Part shown: in pieces, positions 56,486-64,000 of the stretch
How the letters are laid out: every line of letters begins with the position of its first letter
Position numbering within the stretch: position 1 is the first letter of the stretch
NCBI GenBank assembly: GCA_002408125.1
Contig: DHQO01000023.1
Coordinates: 62,001 to 126,000, forward strand
Direction: 5' to 3'
Source: Hyphomonadaceae bacterium UBA5336
GTDB taxonomy: Bacteria; Pseudomonadota; Alphaproteobacteria; Caulobacterales; Hyphomonadaceae
DNA length: 64,000 nucleotides
The notes under the pieces: model-generated
Told to the model about the DNA's origin: nothing
What the model saw: the letters and a program-made list of their open reading frames with translations, nothing else
Database searches by the model: none
Made by a program: the position numbers and the translations under genes

Positions 56486-56577
56486 TCGAGACGGGTTTCC
56501 TCCCAATCTGCCTCGAGCAGACGTGCCGCGCTCACCCCAACGGGCGCGGCACACTTTTGACAGGACCTGATTGCCCC

Positions 56578-57885
56578 GTGACCCTGCTTGATCCTGTTTC
56601 TGCCCCTGAGGGCTCGCCCGAGAGCTTCCTGCTGGAACTGGCCGATGCAGCCATCGCAGCAGCTCTGCCATCGGTGTGCGTTCCGGAGGCGGTCGCGCGG
56701 CTTTTCCAATCTCCGCCTGCAGGGCGCACACTGGTCTTCGGGGCCGGCAAGGCCGCGGCCCAGATGGCGGCTGCCTTCGAGGTGGCGTATCCTTGGCCGG
56801 TCGAAGGGCTGGTCGTGACCCGGTATGGGTTTGGTTGTGCCACGCGCGACATCCGCGTCTTGGAAGCCGCCCATCCCGTGCCGGATGAAGCCAGCGCTGC
56901 TGCCGGCAAAGCGCTGCTCGATTGCATGGCAACGGCTACGTCTGAAGATCGTGTGATCTTCCTGCTGTCGGGAGGCTGCTCGTCGCTGACTTTCATGCCA
57001 GCCGCCGAACTCGATGGCGCGATGGCTCGGCAGTTCCTGTCCCAGCTGCTCCGCGCCGGTCTGCCGGTCGATCTTATGAACCGGATCCGCCAGGCCCTCT
57101 CACAGGTCGGGGGAGGGCGCCTTGCGGCAGCCTGTGCGGGGGAGCTTTTCACGCTCGCCATGTCCGATGTGGTCGGTGACCGGCCCGAGGATATCGGCTC
57201 GGCGCCCACGACCTGGCCGAGTGCCTTGATCGAGGAGGATCTCGACACGCTGCAGCGCCAGATCCCCGATACACCCCGAGAGATATCGGAATTCCTGCGC
57301 CGGTCCGAGCCAAGCAGCCATCCGCGTATCGCAGCGGCCGCGGGCGCCTATCATACTATCGCTTCATCCCGTCACGCGCTGCACCGGGCAGCCGGGCTCG
57401 CCATGGACAGCGACATCGCCCTGCTGGTCTGCGAGCCTGACAGTGAAGGAGACGTCGAGGCGGTAGCTGAGCGTCATGCCGCGCTGGCAGAGGCGATGCT
57501 CGCTTCCGGTCGTCCTGTTCTGATCCTCTCAGGTGGGGAGCTGACCGTGCGGCTCAATCCCCATGACGGCGAGCCGGCCTGGGGCGGCCCGAACCAGCTC
57601 TATGCCCTGCGCATGTGCCAGGCGCTTCAGACGCGCGGCCTGGAGGGATGTGTCCTGTCCATTGATACCGACGGTGTGGACGGCCTCGGTGATGCTGGCG
57701 GTGGATTGCTGTCGACCAGCCGCTACCGGGATTTGGGCAGCAACGGCGTAAAAGTCGATGAGATGCTCGCCAGCAATAAGAGCTACAAGGTCCTGCAGGC
57801 CGCCCGTGCGCTGCTCCTGCCCGGACCGACCGGGACCAATGTCAACGACTTCCGGGCTGTCCTCTGCCCGGGGCGTGCCGACTGA
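56578..57885 (+). CDS. Glycerate kinase (MOFRL/GckA-TtuD type)
   Basis: A 435-residue glycerate 2-kinase-type protein. The N-terminal domain has FGAGKAAAQMA, then LLSGGCSSL, and the C-terminal MOFRL domain ends with GPTGTNVNDFRAVL, the family signature. It would phosphorylate D-glycerate to 2-phosphoglycerate and feed glycolysis. The GTG at 56578 is the preferred start. A TTG at 56557 is possible, and neither has a good ribosome-binding site. Together with the hydroxypyruvate-reductase-like dehydrogenase at 43990 it suggests that the island yields glycerate. Confidence 0.87.
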   Translation: MTLLDPVSAPEGSPESFLLELADAAIAAALPSVCVPEAVARLFQSPPAGRTLVFGAGKAAAQMAAAFEVAYPWPVEGLVVTRYGFGCATRDIRVLEAAHPVPDEASAAAGKALLDCMATATSEDRVIFLLSGGCSSLTFMPAAELDGAMARQFLSQLLRAGLPVDLMNRIRQALSQVGGGRLAAACAGELFTLAMSDVVGDRPEDIGSAPTTWPSALIEEDLDTLQRQIPDTPREISEFLRRSEPSSHPRIAAAAGAYHTIASSRHALHRAAGLAMDSDIALLVCEPDSEGDVEAVAERHAALAEAMLASGRPVLILSGGELTVRLNPHDGEPAWGGPNQLYALRMCQALQTRGLEGCVLSIDTDGVDGLGDAGGGLLSTSRYRDLGSNGVKVDEMLASNKSYKVLQAARALLLPGPTGTNVNDFRAVLCPGRAD

Positions 57886-58082
57886 CGCCGACCTTGGGGT
57901 CGAAATTGGTATGTCAGTTGCTTGATTTATAGAGATTACACGAAATCTGTTAAAATTTACCGGATTTGGAGAATACTTTTTAAACAGAAAACGCGGAAGC
58001 TTCATGTCGGGAGGTAAGTAATAAACCTCCATTATGGCATTAATACTTTGGTTTGTCGTGAGCAGACCTGGGAGGCACGAGC
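57886..58082 (+). promoter_or_regulatory. AT-rich leader of the collagen-like gene
   Basis: A 197-base gap that is clearly more AT-rich than its surroundings, especially 57905-58055. It contains a small hairpin-forming pair (GGAGG and CCTCC, 58012-58030) well before the true GGGAGG ribosome-binding site next to the ATG. Promoter boxes of normal spacing could not be fixed. The composition suggests a regulated promoter or a structured leader. Confidence 0.4.
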
Positions 58083-59027
58083 ATGAAGCACTTGAAACTC
58101 TGCGCAACTATCCTTGCTGGCGGAATGGTATTTCTGCCGTTGGCGGGCTGCGAATCTTCAGGATCCAACCGAGTTGCCAGTGTCGGGCCGGCAGGACTTG
58201 CCGGTCCTGTTGGTCCGGCTGGCGAGGACGGCGTGGACGGACAGGATGGTGAAGACGGCGCTCCCGGGCCCCAGGGTCCGGAAGGCCCGCAAGGCGCAGA
58301 AGGGCCGCAGGGCACTTTCGGCCTGGGTGATGCAGGCGCGCTTGCCGTCGGCGGACTTGTCGGTCCGGAAGGCATTGCCGGAACCGGCCTGTTCGCGAAC
58401 ACTGGCGATCCGGAAGACGGCACGCCAGTCGTCTCCAGCGTCGTTACGGAGTCCGGCGAGGTTGTGAATGTCGTCGCCGGTCCCGGTCTGATGCTGGCAT
58501 CCACCGTGGACGAGGCAATGCCGGGCGCAACGCCTGTGGCCGGTACGGTTGTCGGCGTGGTCGCCGATACCGGGCAACTGCTCGTGGCGACCGGTGATGG
58601 CGAGGTCTATCTCGTCGATGGAGTCACCGCTGTGCCGGGCGAGTTTGTCGACCTGTTCGTCGGCGGTGTAGCGCCGTTCGGCGCGTCCGGAGACGCAAGT
58701 CCTCTCGGCGTGAGCCTGCTTAGCGCCGATCAGAGCACCGGAGACTTCCTGACAGTGGGCCTGTCCAGCGATGGCAGCCTTATCACTCTGGATGGGCCGG
58801 AAGCGCTCTATCCGATCACCGAACCTGCCACAGATCTGGTCAACTTTGTCGCCGACGGGTCCTACCTTGGCGACACGGTGGATGTTTCGGACCTGACCCA
58901 GATGGTGGTCGATGGCAGCGGTGACTTGCTGACGGACCTGCCGAGCCTGGATGGGGCGATATCGGATCCGACACTGGTGGATGATCTCGGCGGCCTGCTC
59001 GGCACGCTGACGGGTGGGGACAACTGA
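58083..59027 (+). CDS. Collagen-like, highly acidic surface lipoprotein
   Basis: A 314-residue predicted lipoprotein (lipobox LAGC, Cys23). Residues 35-82 form sixteen uninterrupted Gly-X-Y triplets (GPA, GLA, GPV, GPA, GED and so on), the collagen repeat. The rest is a Gly/Val/Asp/Thr-rich, probably beta-structured region. After Arg30 there is no Lys, Arg, His, Trp or Cys over 284 residues, while Asp and Glu are frequent, so the mature chain is extremely acidic. GGGAGG lies seven bases before the ATG. A TpsB-type transporter gene starts eight bases after the stop, suggesting that this protein is its exported substrate even though no canonical TPS domain is visible. Confidence 0.85.
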   Translation: MKHLKLCATILAGGMVFLPLAGCESSGSNRVASVGPAGLAGPVGPAGEDGVDGQDGEDGAPGPQGPEGPQGAEGPQGTFGLGDAGALAVGGLVGPEGIAGTGLFANTGDPEDGTPVVSSVVTESGEVVNVVAGPGLMLASTVDEAMPGATPVAGTVVGVVADTGQLLVATGDGEVYLVDGVTAVPGEFVDLFVGGVAPFGASGDASPLGVSLLSADQSTGDFLTVGLSSDGSLITLDGPEALYPITEPATDLVNFVADGSYLGDTVDVSDLTQMVVDGSGDLLTDLPSLDGAISDPTLVDDLGGLLGTLTGGDN

Positions 59028-59035
59028 TTCCGGGA

Positions 59036-60694
59036 ATGCCAGTAGCGGAACATCGCCCGGTTGCCGCACTGGTCATTGCTGCGCTGGCGGGATTCGTCCC
59101 GCCAGCGCACGCTCAGGCGCCCCCCGCACTTGGCGGCTCGATCACCGTTGAACCGGACCCCGAACTGCCGGACGCTACGGCCAGTTTGCGCCCGCGTCTG
59201 GATGACGAGCTCGCTCCACCCGCCCTGGTGCCGGACGAGGGGGCACCGGAGATCCTGATCCGCGAATTGCGCTTTGATGACACTGAAGTGCCGGCCAGCG
59301 TGGCGCGCGCGCTTGAGCCATTCATTGGCGAGCCGATCTCCAGGGCGAGGCTTCAGGATCTAACCCAGGCAATGACGGAGGCCTATCGCCGGTCCGGCAT
59401 CGCCCTGTTCACCATCATGGTGCCGCCCCAGTCCTTTGAGAATGGCGTGGTACACATCAAGGTGGCGGAGGGCTATGCTTCCGATATCCAGGTTGCCGGG
59501 GATATCCCCGAGCGTGAACGCCGGCTGGTGCGCGAGATCGCCGAGCCCCTTCTCGATCAGAACCCGCTCCTGCGCGGACGCTTCGAGCGCGGGGTGCTGC
59601 TGGCGGACGATCTGCCCAGTGTTTCGGTCGAACCGGCCCTGAAACTTGGCCAGGCGCCCGGATCGGTCATGGTCGTGCTCAACGCCGAACGCGAAGGGCC
59701 TGATTTTGCCGCCGGGTACAACACACGGGAATCCCAGCTCATCGAGGGTGGTCAGGCGCAGGGCTGGGTGACCTTCCCGGGTCTCATGCTGGCGGGAGAC
59801 GAGCTGTCTCTCGCCGCCGCGTTCACACCGGATTTCGAGCAGTCCCGGTTTGCCAGCCTCGGCTATGCCGTGCCGCTTGGCGGAACGGGCGCACGCGTGC
59901 GGACGTCCGCCGCCTTCCAGCAATCGGCCCCCGATTCGGTAGACGTCTCCGGCGAGGCCCAGCTCTACAGCGCCGGTATCAGCTATCCCCTGATCCGTAC
60001 GGCTCGTCAAAATCTCGCGCTTAAGAGTGCATTCGACGTTTTCAACAGTGACAATGCCGCCTTCGGATCCCAGCTCTCATCAGAGCGGACAAGGGCGGCG
60101 CGCCTTGGCCTTGCCGGTTCGCAGGCCTGGGAAGATGCCCTGGTCAGCGGCTCGGCCACCTTCTCCCAGGGAGTGGATGCGCTCGGTGCCCGCCCTGCGA
60201 GCAATGGCGCCGAACCGGATTTCTGGAAAGCCCAGCTCGACCTGCAGGCCATGCAGCGCTTTGCGGACCGTTTCATTGTGCGCTCGGACACTGCCCTGCA
60301 GTTCACCGAGGCGACGGTACCGACAAATGAGCGCTTCTCGATTGGCGGCGCGCGGTTTGGAAAGGGCTTCGACAATGGCTCCCTGCATGCCGACCGCTCT
60401 GCCGCGACCGCGCTGGAGCTTGCCGTGCGCCCGCTGGAAGAGGGACCGTTCGGACGCAGCGAGATCTATGTGTTCGGGGACTATATCTATGGCGAGACCA
60501 ACGATGCGGACTCTGGCGCCTGGCAGGATTTCGATCTCGGCTCCGCCGGTGCCGGCCTGCGCCTGAGATGGCAGGACAAGATCTCGATCGAACTGGAAGC
60601 GGCCGATGCCTATCTCGTGCCCATAGAAGGGTTCGAGAGCGACTGGGTCTATTCGGTCCGCTGGAAACTCAGCAGCGACCTTCTGATGAAATGA
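59036..60694 (+). CDS. TpsB/ShlB/FhaC-family outer-membrane transporter
   Basis: A 552-residue Omp85-superfamily pore of two-partner secretion. A signal peptide ends near AHAQA. A Pro-rich linker leads to a POTRA domain (EILIRELRFDDTEVP, then VVHIKVAEGYASDIQVAGD), then a 16-strand-type barrel. The conserved L6 loop region reads ERFSIGGARFGKGFDNG, where classic FhaC-type proteins carry VRGY/F, so the usual Arg appears to be Lys. It would carry an unfolded partner across the outer membrane. The gene eight bases upstream encodes a collagen-like lipoprotein, and no haemagglutinin-like TpsA is present. The barrel ends on SSDLLMK, an atypical non-aromatic terminus. Confidence 0.87.
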   Translation: MPVAEHRPVAALVIAALAGFVPPAHAQAPPALGGSITVEPDPELPDATASLRPRLDDELAPPALVPDEGAPEILIRELRFDDTEVPASVARALEPFIGEPISRARLQDLTQAMTEAYRRSGIALFTIMVPPQSFENGVVHIKVAEGYASDIQVAGDIPERERRLVREIAEPLLDQNPLLRGRFERGVLLADDLPSVSVEPALKLGQAPGSVMVVLNAEREGPDFAAGYNTRESQLIEGGQAQGWVTFPGLMLAGDELSLAAAFTPDFEQSRFASLGYAVPLGGTGARVRTSAAFQQSAPDSVDVSGEAQLYSAGISYPLIRTARQNLALKSAFDVFNSDNAAFGSQLSSERTRAARLGLAGSQAWEDALVSGSATFSQGVDALGARPASNGAEPDFWKAQLDLQAMQRFADRFIVRSDTALQFTEATVPTNERFSIGGARFGKGFDNGSLHADRSAATALELAVRPLEEGPFGRSEIYVFGDYIYGETNDADSGAWQDFDLGSAGAGLRLRWQDKISIELEAADAYLVPIEGFESDWVYSVRWKLSSDLLMK

Positions 60695-60720
60695 CATCCG
60701 AACGGCATGCTGCCTTGCGG

Positions 60721-60748
60721 TTTTCCGGCCCCCGCAAGTGCCGGAAAA
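60721..60748 (+). terminator. Hairpin downstream of tpsB-like gene
   Basis: A 9-bp perfect stem (TTTTCCGGC with GCCGGAAAA) around a ten-base loop, 26 bases after the transporter stop codon. A second small hairpin (GGACG and CGTCC) follows. No U-run lies beyond the plus-strand stem, so termination is possible but not certain. Confidence 0.45.
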
Positions 60749-60894
60749 GGACGAATCCGTCCTTCACAATCGGCATAGAGATCGTGCGCATAAGACCAAG
60801 TCGACAGAGGGCGCCTGGGCTAGCTTCCCCAGAATAGAGAGGTCTGCACCGTGCGAAACAGCGCGGGCAGGTATGCGACATCCGGGGAGGAACC

Positions 60895-63240
60895 ATGGCG
60901 AAGATCAAGACCGGGACAGGTGTGTCCATGACCGCGCTGGCATGCGCTGCACTGGCGCTGTCGGGGCAACATGCATTTGCGCAGGATGTGGAGCAGCCGG
61001 CCGAAAGCGAAGCTGCACAATCCACCGATATGGCCGTCGAGGTGCGCGATACAGAGCGCAGCCTGGGCGTGGTCACAGTGACAGCCCAGCGCCGGGCCGA
61101 GAGCGCCAGCGATGTCGGCATGTCCATCGTCGCGGCCTCCGGTGAGCAGATGCTGGAAAGGGGCGTGATGGAACCGGCTGATCTGGTGAAGATCGTTCCG
61201 GGCCTCACCTATACCGAAACCCCGTATGGCACCGGCGTTCTGACCCTGCGCGGGGTTGGCTTTTACGAATCCAGCCTCGCGGCCAGCTCGCCCGTGGCAA
61301 CCTATATCGACGAGATTGCGCTGCCTTATCCGCGCATGGCGCAGGGCGCCGGCCTTGATGCCGAACGCGTCGAGGTGCTCAAGGGTCCGCAGGGCACACT
61401 TTATGGTCAGAACACCACGGGCGGCCTCGTGAACTATGTGTCGGCCAAGCCGACCGATGAGCTCGAAGCCGGGTTCACCGGCAGTTTCGGCCGCTTTTCC
61501 CAGGCCGATCTGGAAGGCTATCTCAGCGGCCCACTCACCGACACGCTGCGCGCGCGGGCGGCCCTGCGCGTCCAGTCCGGTGATGGCTGGCAGGAGAGCG
61601 CGACGCGCAATGACACACTCGGCGAGACCGAAGTGCTGGTAGGCCGGATCCTGCTGGACTGGACGCCGTCCGACAGCCTGTCCTTCCTGCTCAATATCAA
61701 TGGCTTTGTCGACAAGTCGGATACCCGGGCCGGGCAGGCGATCTTCTTCTCGCCGGCCACGCAGAACGTCCAGCCGCAGGAACTCGATGTCCTGCTCATC
61801 CCGCCAGGCGACAATCGCGAGGCCGATTGGACCCCCGGACGCGAGTTCGACAAGAACAATGACTTCTACCAGGTCGCGCTGAAGGCTGAGCTGTCCCTCG
61901 GGGATATTGGCGACCTGATCTCGATCACCTCCTATCAGGACTATAATCAGGAACAGTGGGTCGATGCCGACGGCTCCAATCTGGAGCTCGCCGATGTGAG
62001 CCAGGACGGCTCCATCGAGTCCTTCTCCCAGGAGCTGCGCCTTCAGGGTGAGCAGGGCATGATCCGCTATGTGGTCGGCGGGAACTATTCCGACGACTCC
62101 ATCTTCGACGACACGATCTTCGCGGTGGGTGATTCCTCTACCGCCTGGACCGTGCCGGTCTTGCCGATCCGCTATTCGCGCACCTGGTCGACGCAGGATG
62201 TGCAGACCTGGGCGGTGTTCGGCGGGCTCGACTTCGCATTCACCGACCAGCTCACCCTGCAGACCGGCGTGCGCTATACTGAACAGGAGCGCGACTTTAC
62301 CGGCTGTATCGGCGATCCCGGCGACGGCGCCTGGGCGACCCTTTTCAGCGCAGCTTATGGTGCGGTTCTGCTGCCAGGCGAGTGCACCACGCTCAACCCG
62401 TTCACGAACGAGATCGGCGAGGTGACCGACACCCTGAACGAAGACAATGTCTCCTGGCGGGTCGGCCTGAACTATGAACCCAATGAGGATGTGCTGCTCT
62501 ACGCCAATGTCAGCGAGGGCTACAAGGCGGGCAGCTTCCCGACCGTGGGCGGGGTCCTGTCGGTGCAATATGTGCCGGCGACCCAGGAATCCCTGCTGGC
62601 CTATGAGGTTGGCACGAAGATCACCTTCCATGACCCGGATGTGCAGCTCAACGGCGCGGTATTCTATTACGACTACACCGACAAGCAGTTCCGCGGGAAA
62701 ATCCTCGATAGCTTCTTCGGCTCCATCGAGCAGCTCTACAATGTGCCGCAATCGAGTGTGACAGGCGCAGAGGTCAGCTTCCTCGCCGCGCCCATCGATG
62801 GTCTCACGCTGAACGGCGCGGTGACCTGGCTCGACTCGGAGGTGGACTCCTCCTTCGACGGCCTCACGCCGATCGCGACGCCGGTGAACCTGCAGGGCGA
62901 GAGCTTCGAGTTCACGCCGGAATGGTCGGGCAATTTCGGCTTTGAATATACCAACCCGGTCAGCGCAACGAAGGATTTCTTCTTCGGCGCCGATGTCCGC
63001 TATCAGGACGAGACCCATGCCGGATATGGCGGCCTCGATATTTTCGAGATTGATGCCTATACGATCCTCGATGCCTGGATGGGGGTGCGCGCCCGGGACA
63101 ATCGCTGGTCGGTGCGCCTGTGGGGCCGCAACCTCACCGATGAGTACTATATCACCAATGCCAACTATCTCGGCGAATATGTCTACCGGCTCACCGGCGA
63201 TCCGGTGACCTATGGCATCGGCTTCTCGATCCGGGGGTAG
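60895..63240 (+). CDS. TonB-dependent receptor linked to orphan E2 domain
   Basis: A 781-residue receptor with a signal peptide ending near AFAQD, TonB box GVVTVTAQRR, a plug with VGMSIVAASGEQM and VEVLKGPQGTLYGQNTTGG, and a full barrel. It is of the same class as the receptor at 54086 but clearly a different gene. The last residues are GFSIRG, so the terminal aromatic that helps barrel assembly is absent. GGGGAGG lies four bases before the ATG. The E2-like gene begins two bases after its stop, so receptor and enzyme are co-transcribed. Confidence 0.9.
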   Translation: MAKIKTGTGVSMTALACAALALSGQHAFAQDVEQPAESEAAQSTDMAVEVRDTERSLGVVTVTAQRRAESASDVGMSIVAASGEQMLERGVMEPADLVKIVPGLTYTETPYGTGVLTLRGVGFYESSLAASSPVATYIDEIALPYPRMAQGAGLDAERVEVLKGPQGTLYGQNTTGGLVNYVSAKPTDELEAGFTGSFGRFSQADLEGYLSGPLTDTLRARAALRVQSGDGWQESATRNDTLGETEVLVGRILLDWTPSDSLSFLLNINGFVDKSDTRAGQAIFFSPATQNVQPQELDVLLIPPGDNREADWTPGREFDKNNDFYQVALKAELSLGDIGDLISITSYQDYNQEQWVDADGSNLELADVSQDGSIESFSQELRLQGEQGMIRYVVGGNYSDDSIFDDTIFAVGDSSTAWTVPVLPIRYSRTWSTQDVQTWAVFGGLDFAFTDQLTLQTGVRYTEQERDFTGCIGDPGDGAWATLFSAAYGAVLLPGECTTLNPFTNEIGEVTDTLNEDNVSWRVGLNYEPNEDVLLYANVSEGYKAGSFPTVGGVLSVQYVPATQESLLAYEVGTKITFHDPDVQLNGAVFYYDYTDKQFRGKILDSFFGSIEQLYNVPQSSVTGAEVSFLAAPIDGLTLNGAVTWLDSEVDSSFDGLTPIATPVNLQGESFEFTPEWSGNFGFEYTNPVSATKDFFFGADVRYQDETHAGYGGLDIFEIDAYTILDAWMGVRARDNRWSVRLWGRNLTDEYYITNANYLGEYVYRLTGDPVTYGIGFSIRG

Positions 63241-63242
63241 GG

Positions 63243-63914
63243 GTGACGCTGGAGACCCGACTTCGCGGACCGCGCGCCCTGGTGGCCAGGCACATGATGC
63301 AGAGCCTGGCCGAGGCGGCCCAGCTCTCCTTTCACGGCGAGTGCGATGTGTCGGGCCTCATGGCGCGGCGCGCGGACTGGAAGGCTGCGGGACGGCCGGT
63401 CGGTCTGGAAGACTGTCTGGTCGCCGCGCTGGCCCGGGTCATGGCGCGCCATCCCCAGTATAACGGCACGGTCGATGACAATTACCTGAAGGGCTCGCGC
63501 GAAGTGCATATTGCGCTGGCCATGCCGGTGAACGGGCTGCTCATGACGCCGGTGCTCAAACATGCGAATGCGAAATCTCTCGACGAGATCTCCGTTGAAC
63601 GGCGCGAACTGGCGCGCCGCGCCCGGGCGGGCGAGCTGAATGTCTCGGACATGGTGGGCGGCACCGTCACGCTCAGCAATCTCGGCCTTACCGCCGTGCA
63701 TCATTTCACGCCGATCCTGAACCATGGCCAGGTTGTCCTGCTCGGGGTTGGCAATATCCAGCCGCGCCTTGCCCTTGATGAGACTGGCGCCCTGATTGAA
63801 CGCCAGATGATGGGCCTGTCGCTGACCGTGGACCACCGTTTCGTGGATGGCGAGCCGGCCGGGCGCCTGCTGGGCGAGATCTGCGACACGCTTAGCGCCC
63901 TTGGCGATGCCTGA
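63243..63914 (+). CDS. Stand-alone 2-oxoacid dehydrogenase E2 catalytic domain
   Basis: A 223-residue protein that matches only the acyltransferase (catalytic) domain of E2 subunits. The active-site motif DHRFVDG is intact (His198, Asp202), and the SNLG block and the N-terminal RGPRALVARHMMQ helix are present. Lipoyl and subunit-binding domains, normally found before this domain, are missing, and no E1 or E3 gene is in view. The start is GTG at 63243, two bases after the receptor stop. It may transfer acyl groups to a separate carrier, as in other orphan E2 domains, but function is unknown. It overlaps the next gene by eight bases. Confidence 0.85.
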   Translation: MTLETRLRGPRALVARHMMQSLAEAAQLSFHGECDVSGLMARRADWKAAGRPVGLEDCLVAALARVMARHPQYNGTVDDNYLKGSREVHIALAMPVNGLLMTPVLKHANAKSLDEISVERRELARRARAGELNVSDMVGGTVTLSNLGLTAVHHFTPILNHGQVVLLGVGNIQPRLALDETGALIERQMMGLSLTVDHRFVDGEPAGRLLGEICDTLSALGDA

Positions 63915-64000
63915 CACACCGCTGCTCGAACGCGTGGTGCGCGAACTTACGTGGCTGGCCGGCGGCACCATGCTGCTGCTCGATTTCACAAGCGGGGATA
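63907..64000 (+). CDS. Unidentified gene start (truncated by window edge)
   Basis: Thirty-one codons are visible, beginning MPDTPLLERVVRELTWLAGG, with the ATG overlapping the E2-like stop by eight bases. That coupling and an open frame to the edge support a real gene. The stretch is too short to assign a family. Its partnership with the E2 domain and receptor could be informative once the sequence to the right is known. Confidence 0.5.
   Translation, partial: MPDTPLLERVVRELTWLAGGTMLLLDFTSGD

Noticed and set aside
60820..63018. 732-codon open frame antisense to the TonB receptor
   Set aside because: The receptor on the plus strand is complete with signal peptide, TonB box and plug. The antisense frame is compositional.

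Overview
The window is about 64 kb of GC-rich DNA with dense, bacterial-type genes. It most resembles an aquatic alphaproteobacterium of the Caulobacterales/Maricaulales (Hyphomonadaceae-like) group. This placement is inferred from gene content: several large TonB-dependent receptors, a receptor-cupin-flavin halogenase module, an aryl-polyene-type cluster and LytTR signalling beside glycosidases. No rRNA, tRNA, CRISPR array, insertion sequence or phage gene was recognised.

Layout. (1) 1-6840, minus strand: the distal part of an aryl-polyene-like operon (acyltransferase, thioesterase, LolA-like carrier, MMPL exporter, halogenase-like flavoprotein, DUF3261 lipoprotein, ketosynthase running off the left edge). 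(2) 7222-16316: katG with a clear terminator, an acetyl-CoA hydrolase/transferase-family enzyme, a P2-type cation ATPase overlapping a class I PHA synthase, and an AraC regulator. (3) 16484-23381: an iron-uptake-like region with a beta-propeller amidohydrolase lipoprotein, a siderophore-type receptor and a divergent PepSY membrane protein. (4) 23447-30980: an alpha/beta hydrolase, a PaiB-like FMN protein, an AgcS symporter, thymidine kinase, SthA, a 55-residue protein, and a GNAT plus RimK-like ATP-grasp pair. (5) 30987-42390: a probable beta-glucan (laminarin-type) utilisation locus made of a TonB receptor, cupin, tryptophan-halogenase-like enzyme, GH16 and GH3 glycosidases, and a LytTR/histidine kinase pair. 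(6) 42387-43965: decayed remains of a TonB receptor and a FecR gene lying head to head.

(7) 43990-57885: a catabolic island. One minus-strand operon encodes a 2-oxoglutarate/Fe(II) oxygenase, a PEP-mutase/isocitrate-lyase-family lyase, a LeuC/LeuD-like hydro-lyase and a D-2-hydroxyacid dehydrogenase. It diverges from a TetR/LuxR-type regulator pair across a perfect 9-7-9 inverted repeat that overlaps a well-spaced promoter. An aldehyde dehydrogenase, a TonB receptor and a glycerate kinase follow. (8) 58083-60694: a collagen-like, strikingly acidic lipoprotein followed 8 bp later by a TpsB/FhaC-type outer-membrane transporter. (9) 60895-64000: another TonB receptor, a stand-alone E2 acyltransferase catalytic domain and the first codons of a further gene.

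The best candidates for undescribed biology are the collagen-like/TpsB pair and the oxygenase-lyase-hydratase island. The organisation of both is read directly from the sequence. Their functions are inferred.
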